From JBHGBM01 sp041946965 (lineage in GTDB: Bacteria; Acidobacteriota; Terriglobia; Bryobacterales; Bryobacteraceae): 64,000 nucleotides of DNA. A model generated the notes under the pieces. That model was not told the DNA's origin. It ran no database searches and saw only the letters and a list, made by a program, of their open reading frames with translations. The stretch lies in the NCBI GenBank assembly GCA_041946965.1, contig JBHGBM010000066.1, positions 22,067 to 86,066 on the forward strand, written 5' to 3'. The position numbers and the translations under genes were made by a program. Shown in pieces: positions 25,379-34,470 of the stretch (the first letter of the stretch is position 1; each line of letters starts with the position of its first letter).

Positions 25379-26262
25379 CAGGCGCTGCTCCGGGCGCGCA
25401 GCAGCGGGCCGAAAACCACTTCTTCGATGGTTACCGACGTGGGCACCCCCACGTACCGCCCGCCGTTGCGCATGGCCATCTGGCGCACCGCCAGGCAATG
25501 CCGGTCGAAGGCCTCCGTGTACCGCGCGCGGGCCCCCTGGTCGAATTGCAGTTTCAGGTGCTCCCCGCTCTCGGCGTGCACCAGGTCCAGCTCTCCGGTC
25601 CAGGGCGGCTCGCGGTCCTCATCGGCCCAGAGCTGCACCAGCATGAGCTCATGCCCGAAGTCCGCCAGGTACTGTAAGGGTTTCTCGCAGCCCTTGTCGT
25701 CCAGAAAATCGGAGATGACGATCAGCAGGCCGCGCTGCGAGTACGTCGAAATGAACTCGCGCGTCACGCCGAAATAGTCGGTCGGGCCCGTGGCCTCCAG
25801 GGCGCCCAGAAAGTCCAGCGCCTGCGCGAAGCGGTGCCGCCCTCCCGAACACAGAAAGCGCCGCCCGAGGTGTTCGGCGAACGGGTGGATTTCGATGGCA
25901 TCCAGCCGCACCAGGCCGACGTAGCAGAGCGCCCCGGCCAGCCGCCGGGCGTAATCGAACTTGGCCCCGCAGCCGGTCCCCATGGAGGCGCTGATGTCGA
26001 GCAGCAGCCGTATGGGCACGCGCGGCTCCACCTGGAACATCTTGAGAAAGAGCTTCTCCAGCCGCAGGTACGCGCGCCAGTTCACCGCGCGAATGTCGTC
26101 GCCGTGGTGAAAATTGCGATGGTCCAGGAATTCCTGCCCCGCGCCGGCGAAACGCGAGGGGTTGTGCCCGCCCACCAGTCCAGGAAAGGACTTTTGCCAG
26201 CGGAGGGAGAGACGTTCGAGCTTCTCCAGGAACTCGCGGTCCAGCAGTGGCGTAGAGACCAT
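25378..26262 (-). CDS. DUF58 domain protein of the MoxR operon
   Basis: This 294-residue protein shows the DUF58 signature: an H-x-G-D-D-I-R-x-x-N-W-x-A-Y stretch (about 50-65: FHHGDDIRAVNWRAYLRLEK). A VWA-like core follows, with LLLDISASMG (metal-site-like D-x-S-x-S) and LIVISDFLDD. No membrane segment is present, so it is probably cytoplasmic. GGAG lies just before the ATG at 26262. DUF58 proteins nearly always accompany MoxR ATPases, and their biochemical role is unsettled. Confidence 0.92.
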   Translation of the reverse strand: MVSTPLLDREFLEKLERLSLRWQKSFPGLVGGHNPSRFAGAGQEFLDHRNFHHGDDIRAVNWRAYLRLEKLFLKMFQVEPRVPIRLLLDISASMGTGCGAKFDYARRLAGALCYVGLVRLDAIEIHPFAEHLGRRFLCSGGRHRFAQALDFLGALEATGPTDYFGVTREFISTYSQRGLLIVISDFLDDKGCEKPLQYLADFGHELMLVQLWADEDREPPWTGELDLVHAESGEHLKLQFDQGARARYTEAFDRHCLAVRQMAMRNGGRYVGVPTSVTIEEVVFGPLLRARSSA

Positions 26263-26269
26263 TCAACTC

Positions 26270-27262
26270 CTAGGCGGCCGCCTTGCCGGCCACGCCGCGT
26301 ATGATTCCCTGCAAAATGGTCTCCGGAGTCTGGCCGTCTGCGTGCGCGTCGAAGTTCAGAATGATACGGTGGCGGAGCACAGCAGGGGCCACGTGCTCGA
26401 CATCCTCCAGGCTGAGGTGGAAACGGCCGCGCATCAGCGCCAGCACGCGCCCGCATTCCACCAGCGCCTGCGCCCCGCGCGGCGAACTGCCGTAACGGAT
26501 GTACTTCTTGGCCAGATCATGGGAACCCGGCTGCTCCGCCTGAGTGGCCATCACAAGCTGGATGGCGAATTCCTGAACGTGCGGCGCCACCATCACCTCA
26601 CGGCAAATGCCGCGCACCTCGAGGATGGTGTCGCGATCCACGACAGGGGTGACGTGAACTTCCTCCCTCTGGATGGTCCGTTCCACGATGCGGTTCAACT
26701 CCTCGCGGTTCGGATAGCTCACCAGAATCTTCATCAGAAAGCGGTCGAGCTGCGCCTCCGGCAGCGGGTAGGTGCCCTCCATTTCGATCGGGTTCTGCGT
26801 CGCCATCACCAGGAACGGGCGCTCCAGTTCGTGCGTGGTGGTGCCGCTGGTTACCGTGCGTTCCTGCATGGCTTCGAGCAGCGCGGACTGCGTTTTGGGG
26901 GTGGCCCGGTTGATCTCGTCCGCCAGCACCAGGTTGGCGAAGATCGGCCCCGGCTGGAAACGAAGCGTCTTGGCGCCGCGGTCCGTGGTTTCGATGATCA
27001 TGCTGCCCACGATGTCGGCCGGCATCAGGTCCGGAGTGAACTGAATCCGGGAATACTTCAGTTGCATTGCCCTGGCGAGCGTTCGCAGCAGGGTGGTCTT
27101 TCCCAGTCCGGGAACTCCCTCGAGGAGCACGTGTCCGGACGAAAGCATGCAGATCAACACCCCGTCGATCACGTCCTGCTGGCCTACGATGACTTTCCCG
27201 ATCTCGCGCCGGACTTCGTCCAGCTTGGCGGTGGCAAATTTCAGAGCGGCTTCGGATCCCAC
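26270..27262 (-). CDS. MoxR-family AAA+ ATPase
   Basis: This 330-residue AAA+ ATPase has Walker A GVPGLGKTTLLRTLA (about 50-64), Walker B LADEINRATPKTQSALLEAM, sensor 1 VMATQNPIEMEGTYPLPEAQ and the C-terminal lid domain. The arrangement follows the MoxR proper subgroup. These proteins are thought to act as chaperones that mature or load metal into client enzymes, together with VWA proteins. The start is GTG at 27262, since nearby ATGs are out of frame. It leads the operon MoxR, DUF58, VWA, VWA on the minus strand. Confidence 0.94.
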   Translation of the reverse strand: MGSEAALKFATAKLDEVRREIGKVIVGQQDVIDGVLICMLSSGHVLLEGVPGLGKTTLLRTLARAMQLKYSRIQFTPDLMPADIVGSMIIETTDRGAKTLRFQPGPIFANLVLADEINRATPKTQSALLEAMQERTVTSGTTTHELERPFLVMATQNPIEMEGTYPLPEAQLDRFLMKILVSYPNREELNRIVERTIQREEVHVTPVVDRDTILEVRGICREVMVAPHVQEFAIQLVMATQAEQPGSHDLAKKYIRYGSSPRGAQALVECGRVLALMRGRFHLSLEDVEHVAPAVLRHRIILNFDAHADGQTPETILQGIIRGVAGKAAA

Positions 27263-27320
27263 ATTTCCATTCTAGAGCAGGGCTGATGCCGGAATGTTCA
27301 GGGGAGGCTCAAAGGCGCGG

Positions 27321-27752
27321 TCAGGCTGAGGCGGAGTCCGCGGAGTGGGCGCCCATCTTGCTGGCGAAGTAACTCAGCACCTCGCTCATCTCGATCAAGG
27401 CCTTGCGTGCGCCCTCCGTGTGCGTATTCCGGACGGCCTTGTACCAGAAGCGCATGACGCGGTAGTCGAGGGCCAGCATTTGCCGCTCGACGGCGGAGAC
27501 ATCCAAACCCGCCGAGTGCTCCAGCAGATAGAACAGCAGGCGGTAATCTTTGTCCAAGGCGCGCTCGAGCGCGTCGAGATCGCCCGCCAGAGGAACTTCA
27601 CGCCGTACATTCACGAAATTGAGCCGGTTGCGCTCCGCCACAGCGCCGGCTGGACTCGCAGGCTGGGCACGCAAAAGCAGCAAACACGTATAGCGGAACC
27701 AGTAGGCCAGAAGTACCACACAGACAGCCAAGATGAGAATACTGGCAATCAT
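27321..27752 (-). CDS. Unknown small membrane-anchored protein
   Basis: This 143-residue protein is not recognised. It begins with one hydrophobic helix (MIASILILAVCVVLLAYWF) and continues into a mostly helical soluble region with charged residues (LDALERALDKDYRLLFYLLE). A single-pass protein with its bulk in the cytoplasm is likely. A GTG one codon earlier is an alternative start. It precedes the MoxR gene by 58 bp on the same strand, so it might belong to that operon. Confidence 0.75.
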   Translation of the reverse strand: MIASILILAVCVVLLAYWFRYTCLLLLRAQPASPAGAVAERNRLNFVNVRREVPLAGDLDALERALDKDYRLLFYLLEHSAGLDVSAVERQMLALDYRVMRFWYKAVRNTHTEGARKALIEMSEVLSYFASKMGAHSADSASA

Positions 27753-27786
27753 CACTTCACGAGTGTTCCGTTACAAAGTCCTAGTC

Positions 27787-27815
27787 AGAATATCATCGGC
27801 AGGTACAAATTGCAA
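27787..27815 (-). promoter_or_regulatory. Candidate promoter of the small membrane protein / MoxR operon
   Basis: On the complement, TTGCAA (27815-27810) and TATTCT (27792-27787) are spaced by 17 bases. They lie about 35 bases before the start at 27752. The -10 hexamer is identical to the one proposed for the lysine operon. Confidence 0.4.
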
Positions 27816-27858
27816 CACAATAATGGCGGCCCCGAGCTTGTAAGATGTGTGAAATTAA

Positions 27859-28161
27859 TCACTTATCGCCCGTACTCGCCAAAGTACCAGTAGTACTAGT
27901 GGGGGAGTCCTGATAGGGAGAAAACCCGTGTTCACCCAAGAGCACGCGGGCCGCTTCCGCCGTCTCCGGCAGCACATAAAAGAACGCCCCGACGCGCTGC
28001 CGGCGGAACACCACCCCGCTCCAATAGTGATCGGCTTCCACGCCGTAGTCCAGACCCGCTTCGGTCAGGATGCGTTCCAGCCGAAGCGCGTCGCGCAGAC
28101 GTTTGGCAATGTAGACGAGCACCGGCTCGCGGTCTTCAAAAAAAGCGGCGTCCTGTCGCAT
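27859..28161 (-). CDS. Small protein, possible DUF2007-type fold
   Basis: This 100-residue soluble protein has the pattern of a DUF2007-like domain. The segment LRDALRLERILTEAGLDYGV could be the helix that precedes a short beta-sheet (GVVFRRQRVGAFFYVLP), followed by a second helix (ETAEAARVLLGEHGF). Such proteins are sometimes called putative signal-transducing, but no activity is established. It lies alone, divergent from dprA. The match is by pattern only. Confidence 0.6.
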   Translation of the reverse strand: MRQDAAFFEDREPVLVYIAKRLRDALRLERILTEAGLDYGVEADHYWSGVVFRRQRVGAFFYVLPETAEAARVLLGEHGFSPYQDSPTSTTGTLASTGDK

Positions 28162-28288
28162 AAAGATTTGAGAATCAGGGACGGAACGGCTACTACCACC
28201 ATTTTAGGGCAATTCCGGGTGGTTGCGTATAAAGCCCCGGGATTGGTAGAGTCGGAATGGCAGGACCCAGCAAGCCCCCACCGAATCA

Positions 28289-29452
28289 ATGCTTGCACCT
28301 TTTCTAAGCCAGGAAGAAGAACTGCACTGGCTTGCGTTGAGGCTTATTCCGGGTCTTGGCGCCAGGACATCGGCCAAGCTGCTGGAGCGTTTCCGCACGC
28401 CCGAGGCCGTGTTCCGGGCGTCCAGGACGGATCTGGAAGCGGCTGGCGTGAGTGGCAGTGTGGCCCAGAGCATCGCCAGCGGTTGCAGTTTCGAAGACGC
28501 CGCCGGAGAGCAGGAGAAGATGCGCCAGGCCGGTGTTGTGGCCATCACCCTCAGCGACCCGCGCTATCCGCCGTTGCTGCGGGAGATCTTCGATCCGCCG
28601 CTGCTGTTGTGCTGCCGCGGGCGGGTGGAACTGCTGGAGCGCCCCATGGTAGCGGTGGTAGGCACCCGGCGGCCGACGCCCTACGGGACCAGCGTCGCCG
28701 AGCGCCTCTCGGCGGATCTGGCCCATACCGGGCTGACGATTGTGAGCGGCATGGCCCGCGGCGTGGATACGGCCGCGCACCGCGGCGCGCTCTCGGTGGA
28801 GGGAAACACCGTGGCGGTGCTGGGGTCCGGCGTCGACGTGGTTTATCCCTCGGAGAACCGCAAGCTGGCGGCGGATATCGCCTCCCGGGGGTTGATCCTC
28901 TCGGAGTTCCCCATGGGCTCGGCGGCCCTGCCCCAGAATTTTCCGGTCCGCAACCGGATTATCGCCGGGCTTTCATACGGGGTAGTGGTGGTGGAGGGCG
29001 CCCAGTACAGCGGTTCCGGCATCACGGCGCGCCTGGCCATCGACCAGGGGCGCGAGGTGTTCGCCGTACCCGGCAACATCACCTCGAAAATGAGCTGGGG
29101 CCCCAACCTGTTGATCAAGCAAGGGGCCAAGCTGGTACAGGACTGGAACGATGTGGTGGCGGAGTTGCCCCCCCAGGTCCGGCGGCAACTCGTCGAAGAA
29201 GGACGCGAACGGCTGGGGGGTGCAACCCCCGGGAGCGCGCAGGCATCTCTACTCCAAGACGCCGGCGAACTCGGCGCTGTAGCTCGTAATTTACTGCAAA
29301 TATTGAAAGTGGACGTGGCGCTGCATATTGACGAGCTGCTCGGGCAAATGGACCGCACAACGCCTTCGGAATTGATCGCCGCACTCTTTGAACTGGAAAT
29401 GCAGGGCCTCGTAAAACAGCTTCCCGGGAAGAACTTTGTTAAAGTGTGGTAG
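28289..29452 (+). CDS. dprA: DNA-processing protein DprA
   Basis: This 387-residue protein binds incoming single-stranded DNA and loads RecA during natural transformation. An N-terminal helix-hairpin-like region (LRLIPGLGARTSAKLLERF) precedes the Rossmann-like core. The core carries VAVVGTRRPTPYG, IVSGMARGVDTAAHRGAL, FPVRNRIIAGLSYGVVVVEG and the conserved SGSGITARLAIDQGREVFAVPG. A winged-helix DML1-type domain ends the protein. It lies 35 bp before topA, a frequent neighbour. Other competence genes are not in the window. Confidence 0.95.
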   Translation: MLAPFLSQEEELHWLALRLIPGLGARTSAKLLERFRTPEAVFRASRTDLEAAGVSGSVAQSIASGCSFEDAAGEQEKMRQAGVVAITLSDPRYPPLLREIFDPPLLLCCRGRVELLERPMVAVVGTRRPTPYGTSVAERLSADLAHTGLTIVSGMARGVDTAAHRGALSVEGNTVAVLGSGVDVVYPSENRKLAADIASRGLILSEFPMGSAALPQNFPVRNRIIAGLSYGVVVVEGAQYSGSGITARLAIDQGREVFAVPGNITSKMSWGPNLLIKQGAKLVQDWNDVVAELPPQVRRQLVEEGRERLGGATPGSAQASLLQDAGELGAVARNLLQILKVDVALHIDELLGQMDRTTPSELIAALFELEMQGLVKQLPGKNFVKVW

Positions 29453-29487
29453 CGGCGCCCACCTGGGTAGTCAGGCAGTAATCTCAT

Positions 29488-31470
29488 ATGGCAAAAGCTC
29501 TCGTGATCGTGGAATCGCCCGCAAAGGCGAAAACCATTAATAAATATTTGGGCCGGAATTACGTCGTCAAAGCCTCGCTGGGACACGTGAAAGATCTTCC
29601 CAAGCGCGACCTCGCCGTGGATGTCGAGCGCGGTTTCGAGCCCAAATACGTCCTCATCGAAGGCAAGAAGAAGCTCATTCAGGAACTCAAGCAGACGGCC
29701 AGGAAAGTGGACGCCGTGTATTTGGCGGCTGACCCGGACCGCGAAGGCGAAGCCATCTGTTTTCACCTCCAGGAGGAACTTCAGGGCGCGAAGAACGGAA
29801 AGCCCGAAATCTACCGGGTGATGTTCAACGAAATCACCAGGAATGCCATCCAGAAGGCGTTCCGGACGCCCGGCGCCGTGGATCAGCGGCTCGTCGAGGC
29901 GCAGCAGGCGCGCCGGGTGCTGGACCGCCTGGTGGGCTACAAGATCTCCCCGCTGCTCTGGGACAAGGTCCGCCGGGGCCTTTCCGCGGGCCGCGTGCAG
30001 ACCGTCGCGGTGCGGCTGATCGTCGAGCGCGAGCAGGAAATCCGCGCCTTCGAGAAGAAGGAATACTGGACCATCGACGTGGACCTGGCGGCCAGGAAGC
30101 CGCCCGTGCTGGCGGCGCGGCTGGTGCGGTGCAACGACGCGGCGGTCGATCTCGGCAACCAGGAGGCCACCGATACGGTGGTCCGCCTGCTCCAAGGCGC
30201 CGCGTACAGGGTCAGCTCCGTCAACACGCGCGAGAAGCGCCGCAACCCGGTCGCCCCCTTTATAACTTCCACCTTGCAGCAGGAAGCCGCCCGCAAGTTG
30301 CGCTTCAGCGTCAAGCGCACCATGATGCTCGCCCAGCGGCTCTACGAAGGCGTGGAGCTCGGCAAGGAAGGCGCGGCCGGCCTGATCACCTACATGCGCA
30401 CGGACTCGACCCGTGTTTCCGACGAGGCGCTCGGCGAGGTGCGCGCCTACATCGCGGAGAAGTTCGGTAACGAGCTGCTGCCGCCGTCGCCCAACGTCTA
30501 CAAATCGAAAAAGGACGCCCAGGATGCGCATGAGGCCATCCGGCCGACCTCCGTCTATCACACGCCGGATTCCATCGCCAGGCATCTGGCCGAAGATGAG
30601 CTGAAGCTCTACCGGCTGATCTGGATGCGCTTCGTCGCCTCCCAGATGAACCCGGCGGTGTATGACCAGACCACCATCGAGGTCGCCGCCAAAGCCGGCG
30701 CGGACGAGTTCCTTTTCCGCGCCACCGGCAGCGTGCTCAAGGCCGAAGGGTTCCTCAAAGTTTACGAAGAGGGCAAGGACCAGAAAGACGAGGAAGACGA
30801 GGAACTGCGCCACAAGCTGCCCGCGGTGGCCGAAGGCGACGTGCTCAAGTTCCGCGCCATCCGCCCCGAGCAGCACTTCACCGAGCCGCCGCCGCGCTAC
30901 ACCGAAGCCACGCTGGTCAAGAAGCTGGAAGCCGACGGCGTGGGCCGCCCGTCAACCTACGCGTCCATCCTCTCCACTATCCAGGACCGTGGATATGTGA
31001 AGAAGGATGGCGGCAAGTTCAGCCCTACCGAGCTCGGACGCGTGGTCACCGATTTGCTGCTTGAAAACTTCAACGACATCTTCGACGTGACCTATACCGC
31101 CCGCATGGAGGAGGAACTGGACGAGATCGGCGAGGGCAAGCTCGACTGGCGCAGCGCCATCTCCGAGTTTTACGACAAGTTCGAGGCGGACCTGAAACAC
31201 GCCGAAGAGCACATGACCGACATCAAGCGGATGGAAAAGCCCACCGACCTTACCTGTGAGAAGTGCGGCAAGCCGCTGGTGATCAAGTGGGGTAAGCACG
31301 GCAGCTTCATCGCCTGCACGGGGTATCCGGAGTGCACCTACACGCGCGAACTGACCGTCGATCTTCCCGACGTGGACCAGGTGGATCTCTCCGAGCAGGG
31401 CGACGAGGAGTACTGCGAGAACTGCGGCCGTTCACCGCTTGCAGCAATTACCCCACCTGCAAGTACGTGA
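29488..31470 (+). CDS. topA: DNA topoisomerase I (frame disrupted after the first zinc ribbon)
   Basis: This type IA topoisomerase relaxes negative supercoils. The TOPRIM domain contains LAADPDREGEAI with Asp82. The catalytic tyrosine in ITYMRTDSTR is Tyr302. The core through GRPSTYASIL and LENFNDIFDVTYTARMEEEL is complete. One full zinc ribbon (CEKCGKPLVIKWGKHGSFIA...C) follows near residue 588. A second begins CENCGR at about 645 and is then cut: the frame shifts near 31430 and stops at 31470 after a short unrelated tail (SPLAAITPPAST). The remaining ribbons continue in another frame to 31745. The 660-residue product keeps the catalytic domains and could be active. Repairing about 12 missing residues would restore one protein of roughly 765 residues. 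Confidence 0.9.
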   Translation: MAKALVIVESPAKAKTINKYLGRNYVVKASLGHVKDLPKRDLAVDVERGFEPKYVLIEGKKKLIQELKQTARKVDAVYLAADPDREGEAICFHLQEELQGAKNGKPEIYRVMFNEITRNAIQKAFRTPGAVDQRLVEAQQARRVLDRLVGYKISPLLWDKVRRGLSAGRVQTVAVRLIVEREQEIRAFEKKEYWTIDVDLAARKPPVLAARLVRCNDAAVDLGNQEATDTVVRLLQGAAYRVSSVNTREKRRNPVAPFITSTLQQEAARKLRFSVKRTMMLAQRLYEGVELGKEGAAGLITYMRTDSTRVSDEALGEVRAYIAEKFGNELLPPSPNVYKSKKDAQDAHEAIRPTSVYHTPDSIARHLAEDELKLYRLIWMRFVASQMNPAVYDQTTIEVAAKAGADEFLFRATGSVLKAEGFLKVYEEGKDQKDEEDEELRHKLPAVAEGDVLKFRAIRPEQHFTEPPPRYTEATLVKKLEADGVGRPSTYASILSTIQDRGYVKKDGGKFSPTELGRVVTDLLLENFNDIFDVTYTARMEEELDEIGEGKLDWRSAISEFYDKFEADLKHAEEHMTDIKRMEKPTDLTCEKCGKPLVIKWGKHGSFIACTGYPECTYTRELTVDLPDVDQVDLSEQGDEEYCENCGRSPLAAITPPAST

Positions 31471-31745
31471 AGCAGAAGACCATCGGAGTGAAGTGCCCCA
31501 ACTGCGGGGAGGGCGAAATCGTGGAGCGCCGCTCGCGCCGCGGCAAGACGTTCTATGGTTGCAGCCGGTACCCCGACTGCGATTTCGTGGCCTGGGGCAA
31601 GCCGGTGGACGAAAAGTGCCCCGAGTGCGGCAGCTCGTACCTGGTCGAAAAATGGCTGAAGGCGGGCCCCGCCCTCCAGTGCCCCAACTGCAAGTACAAG
31701 CGCCCGCTGCCCCAGCCGCAGCCGGAAGAGGCGCTGGCGCGTTAA
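31431..31745 (+). pseudogene. topA: Out-of-frame C-terminal zinc-ribbon part of topA
   Basis: From 31431 the frame reads FTACSNYPTCKYVKQKTIGV, then CPNCGEGEIVERRSRRGKTF, CSRYPDCDFVAW, CPECGSSYLVEKWLKAG and CPNCKYKRPLP. These are half of the second zinc ribbon and complete later ones, as found at the C-terminus of long TopA proteins. There is no ribosome-binding site or sensible start. It is the displaced end of the preceding gene, lost by an internal deletion of roughly 35-40 bases next to a GGCCG motif. Confidence 0.85.
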
Positions 31746-31881
31746 AGCCCCTACGCGCAGTCAGGCCCGTGGTGTTCGGTTACATCCAAGGTAAGAACCG
31801 GATGCAGCAGCTCCTGCAAGTACCGGCCTGTGCGGAGGTACAGACGGGACGCCCGATTCCGAGAGCGGCGGGCCGGCCGGT

Positions 31882-33138
31882 CTAAATCACCAGGGCGTTC
31901 AGTTCGACCGGAGTGCGGCCGCCCTCCACCACCACGATGCCGCTCTCGGTGACGTGATAGAGCTTGCGGTCCTGCTCCAGGTCGTAACCGATCATGGTGT
32001 CCGCCTTGATCTCCACGTTCTTATCGAGGATGGCGCGGCGCAGCTTGGCTTTGCGGCCGATATCGCAGTTGTCCAGGATGATGCAGTCTTCCACCAGCGC
32101 GGCCGCATGCACTTTCACGTTGCGGCCGAGCACGGAGTTGCGCACGATGCCGCCGGAAAGAATGCAGCCGCCGGAAACCACCGAGTCGATGGCCTGCCCG
32201 CGGCGGTTCTCTTCGTCGAAGGTGAACTTGGCCGGCGGGTCCGGGTAGCCGGCGGTGCGCAGGGGCCATTCGCGGTTGTACAGGTTGAGCAGCGGCGAGA
32301 CCGCGCGCAGGTCCATGTTGGCCTCGTAGTAGGCGTCGATGGTTCCCACGTCGCGCCAGTAGGGCTTCACATTGGCGGGTTCGCCGGGGATCTGGTTGGT
32401 CTGGAAATCGTAGGCGTAGAGTTCCGCCTTTTCACGGGCGAGTCGGGGCAGGATGTCGCGTCCGAAATCGTGGCTGCTGTGCTCGTCCGCCGCGTCCGCG
32501 TAAAGCCGGCGGAGCAGGGTGCGGGTGGCGAAGACGTAATTGCCCATGGAGGCGTACACGCGTTCGGGATCTCCGGGGATGGTGGGCGCCTCGGGGTTCT
32601 TTTCATGAAAGGCGACGATGCGCCCGTCCGGAGCGGTCTCAAGCACGCCGAAATCGGCGGCATAACGCTTATCCACGGGGATGGCGGCCACCGTAACCTG
32701 CGCGCTTCTCTCCTGGTGGAACTCGATCATGGTGCTGATATTCATGCGGTAGATGTGATCGCCGCCGAAAATCGCCACCACGTGCGGGTCCGACTGCTCC
32801 ACCAGGTTGATGTTCTGATAAATCGCGTCGGCCGTGCCCTGGTACCAGGTCTCGCCGGCCGAGCGCATCTGCGCCGGCACGGGGATGATGAACTGCGTCC
32901 GGAGCAAACCGCCGAACTGCCACCCTTCGTTGAGATGCTGGAGCAGCGACTGGCTCTTGAACTGCGTCAACACGTACACCGAATAGATGCCCGAGTTGAT
33001 GAAATTGCTCAGCACGAAGTCGATGATGCGGTATTTGCCGCCGAAAGGCACCGCCGGTTTGGCGCGCTCCTTCGTGAGTGGATGAAGCCGGGTGCCCTTT
33101 CCGCCGGCCAGGACGATTCCGAGAACCCGCAGTCGCAT
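31882..33138 (-). CDS. glgC: Glucose-1-phosphate adenylyltransferase
   Basis: This 418-residue enzyme makes ADP-glucose for glycogen synthesis. The nucleotidyltransferase signature LGIVLAGGKGTRLHPLTKER opens the protein. The AKPAVPFGGKYRIIDF substrate segment, FGGDHIYRMN, and the SMGNYVF and PYWRDVGTIDAYYEANMDL blocks follow. The C-terminal left-handed beta-helix (about 300-418: SGGCILSGGIVRNSVLG) is the usual oligomerisation and allosteric domain. The ATG at 33138 gives the canonical start; the longer open frame upstream overlaps the divergent MFS gene. No other glycogen gene is adjacent. Confidence 0.95.
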   Translation of the reverse strand: MRLRVLGIVLAGGKGTRLHPLTKERAKPAVPFGGKYRIIDFVLSNFINSGIYSVYVLTQFKSQSLLQHLNEGWQFGGLLRTQFIIPVPAQMRSAGETWYQGTADAIYQNINLVEQSDPHVVAIFGGDHIYRMNISTMIEFHQERSAQVTVAAIPVDKRYAADFGVLETAPDGRIVAFHEKNPEAPTIPGDPERVYASMGNYVFATRTLLRRLYADAADEHSSHDFGRDILPRLAREKAELYAYDFQTNQIPGEPANVKPYWRDVGTIDAYYEANMDLRAVSPLLNLYNREWPLRTAGYPDPPAKFTFDEENRRGQAIDSVVSGGCILSGGIVRNSVLGRNVKVHAAALVEDCIILDNCDIGRKAKLRRAILDKNVEIKADTMIGYDLEQDRKLYHVTESGIVVVEGGRTPVELNALVI

Positions 33139-33196
33139 AGGATCAGGCCAACTCAATACATTGTTCCACATTGCCCTGTGGTATGTTTGTGTTCCA

Positions 33197-34456
33197 ATGC
33201 AACCCGGCGCGAAAATTGTGAACCGGCCCTCGGGTGCGGGCCTGCGGTGGGGGATCATCGGCCTGCTCAGCCTGGGGGCCGTCATCGCATACGTGGACCG
33301 CATGAATCTCTCGGTGGTGCTGGCGCTGCCCGAGGTGAAGCAGTTGTTCGGGCTGACCGATATCAGCCGCGGCGCGCTGAATTCGGCGTTCTTCTGGTCT
33401 TACGCGCTGTTGCAGATCCCCGCGGGGTGGCTGGTGGACCGGTACGGGGTCAAGTGGCCGTACGCGGCGGGCTTTCTGGTCTGGAGCCTGGTCTCCGCGC
33501 TCACCGGGATGGTGGACGCGCTCTGGCAGATCTTCGCCTTGCGGGTGCTGCTGGGAGTGGGGGAGTCCATTGTGACTCCCGCCAGCATGCGCTGGATCCG
33601 CTTTCATTTCGCCGAGCAGCAGCGGGGCTTCGCGGTGGGCATGTACATGACGGGCACGAAGATCGGCCCGGCGGTGGGCGCGCCGATCGCCGCGTGGCTC
33701 ATCGCGGCGTACGGCTGGCGCGCCATGTTCGTAATTCTCGGGCTGGGGTGCCTGATGTGGGTGGCGCCCTGGCTGATCATGGTGAAGGACGACGACCGCG
33801 AGATCGAGCGCCGCGTGAATCACGCCGCGGCGCCGGCGGTTCCGTTCTCCCGCATCCTGGCGAGCCCCGTCATCTGGGGCACCCTGGTGGGCACCTTCTG
33901 CTACATGTACTTCGTCTACTTCTGCATGACCTGGATGCCGGCGTACTTCAAGGAGCACCGCGCGCTCTCGCTGAACTCGATGGGGCTGTATACGTTCTTC
34001 AGTTTCGGCGGAATGGCCGCGACGGCCGCCGCGGCGGGCTGGGTGGCGGACCGCATGATCGCGCGCGGAGGCGATCCGGTGAAGGTGCGGAAGGGATTCA
34101 CCATCGCGGGCTTCGCCATGGCTTCGACCGAGGTGCTGGGCGCCATGGCGGACTCGCTGCCGGTGGCGCTGTTCTTCGCGGTGTTCTCGCTGAGCGGGTT
34201 GGGACTGGCCACGGCGAACTACTGGGCGCTCACCCAGACGCTGATCCCCGGCGCCGCCATCGGCCGCATCGTCGGCCTTCAGAACTGCGCCGCCAACGTG
34301 CCGGGGATTGTCGCGCCGACCGTGACCGGCTGGCTGATTCAGAGGACCGGCAGCTACGAAGCTCCCATGCAGGCCATCTGGCTGTTCCTGCTCCTCGGCA
34401 TCGCGTCGTACGTATTCCTGGTGCGGCGCAAGTACGCTCCTCGCGCGAAGGCGTAG
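33197..34456 (+). CDS. MFS transporter, anion:cation symporter family
   Basis: This 419-residue carrier has about twelve membrane helices. Family marks are YVDRMNLSVVLALP in the first helix-loop, WLVDRYGVKWP between helices 2 and 3, GVGESIVTPASMRWI, and GTKIGPAVGAPIAAWLI in the N-terminal half. A cytoplasmic loop (about 195-210) separates it from the second half. Hexuronates, glucarate, galactonate or similar organic anions are usual substrates of the family. Nothing here narrows that. It resembles the carrier at the left edge of the window. It diverges from glgC, with 58 bp between starts. Confidence 0.9.
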   Translation: MQPGAKIVNRPSGAGLRWGIIGLLSLGAVIAYVDRMNLSVVLALPEVKQLFGLTDISRGALNSAFFWSYALLQIPAGWLVDRYGVKWPYAAGFLVWSLVSALTGMVDALWQIFALRVLLGVGESIVTPASMRWIRFHFAEQQRGFAVGMYMTGTKIGPAVGAPIAAWLIAAYGWRAMFVILGLGCLMWVAPWLIMVKDDDREIERRVNHAAAPAVPFSRILASPVIWGTLVGTFCYMYFVYFCMTWMPAYFKEHRALSLNSMGLYTFFSFGGMAATAAAAGWVADRMIARGGDPVKVRKGFTIAGFAMASTEVLGAMADSLPVALFFAVFSLSGLGLATANYWALTQTLIPGAAIGRIVGLQNCAANVPGIVAPTVTGWLIQRTGSYEAPMQAIWLFLLLGIASYVFLVRRKYAPRAKA

Positions 34457-34470
34457 ACGCGCCCGGACGC

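Noticed and set aside
31746..31881. Terminators or a small gene between topA and glgC
   Set aside because: This 136-bp convergent gap shows no hairpin with T-run and no supported reading frame.
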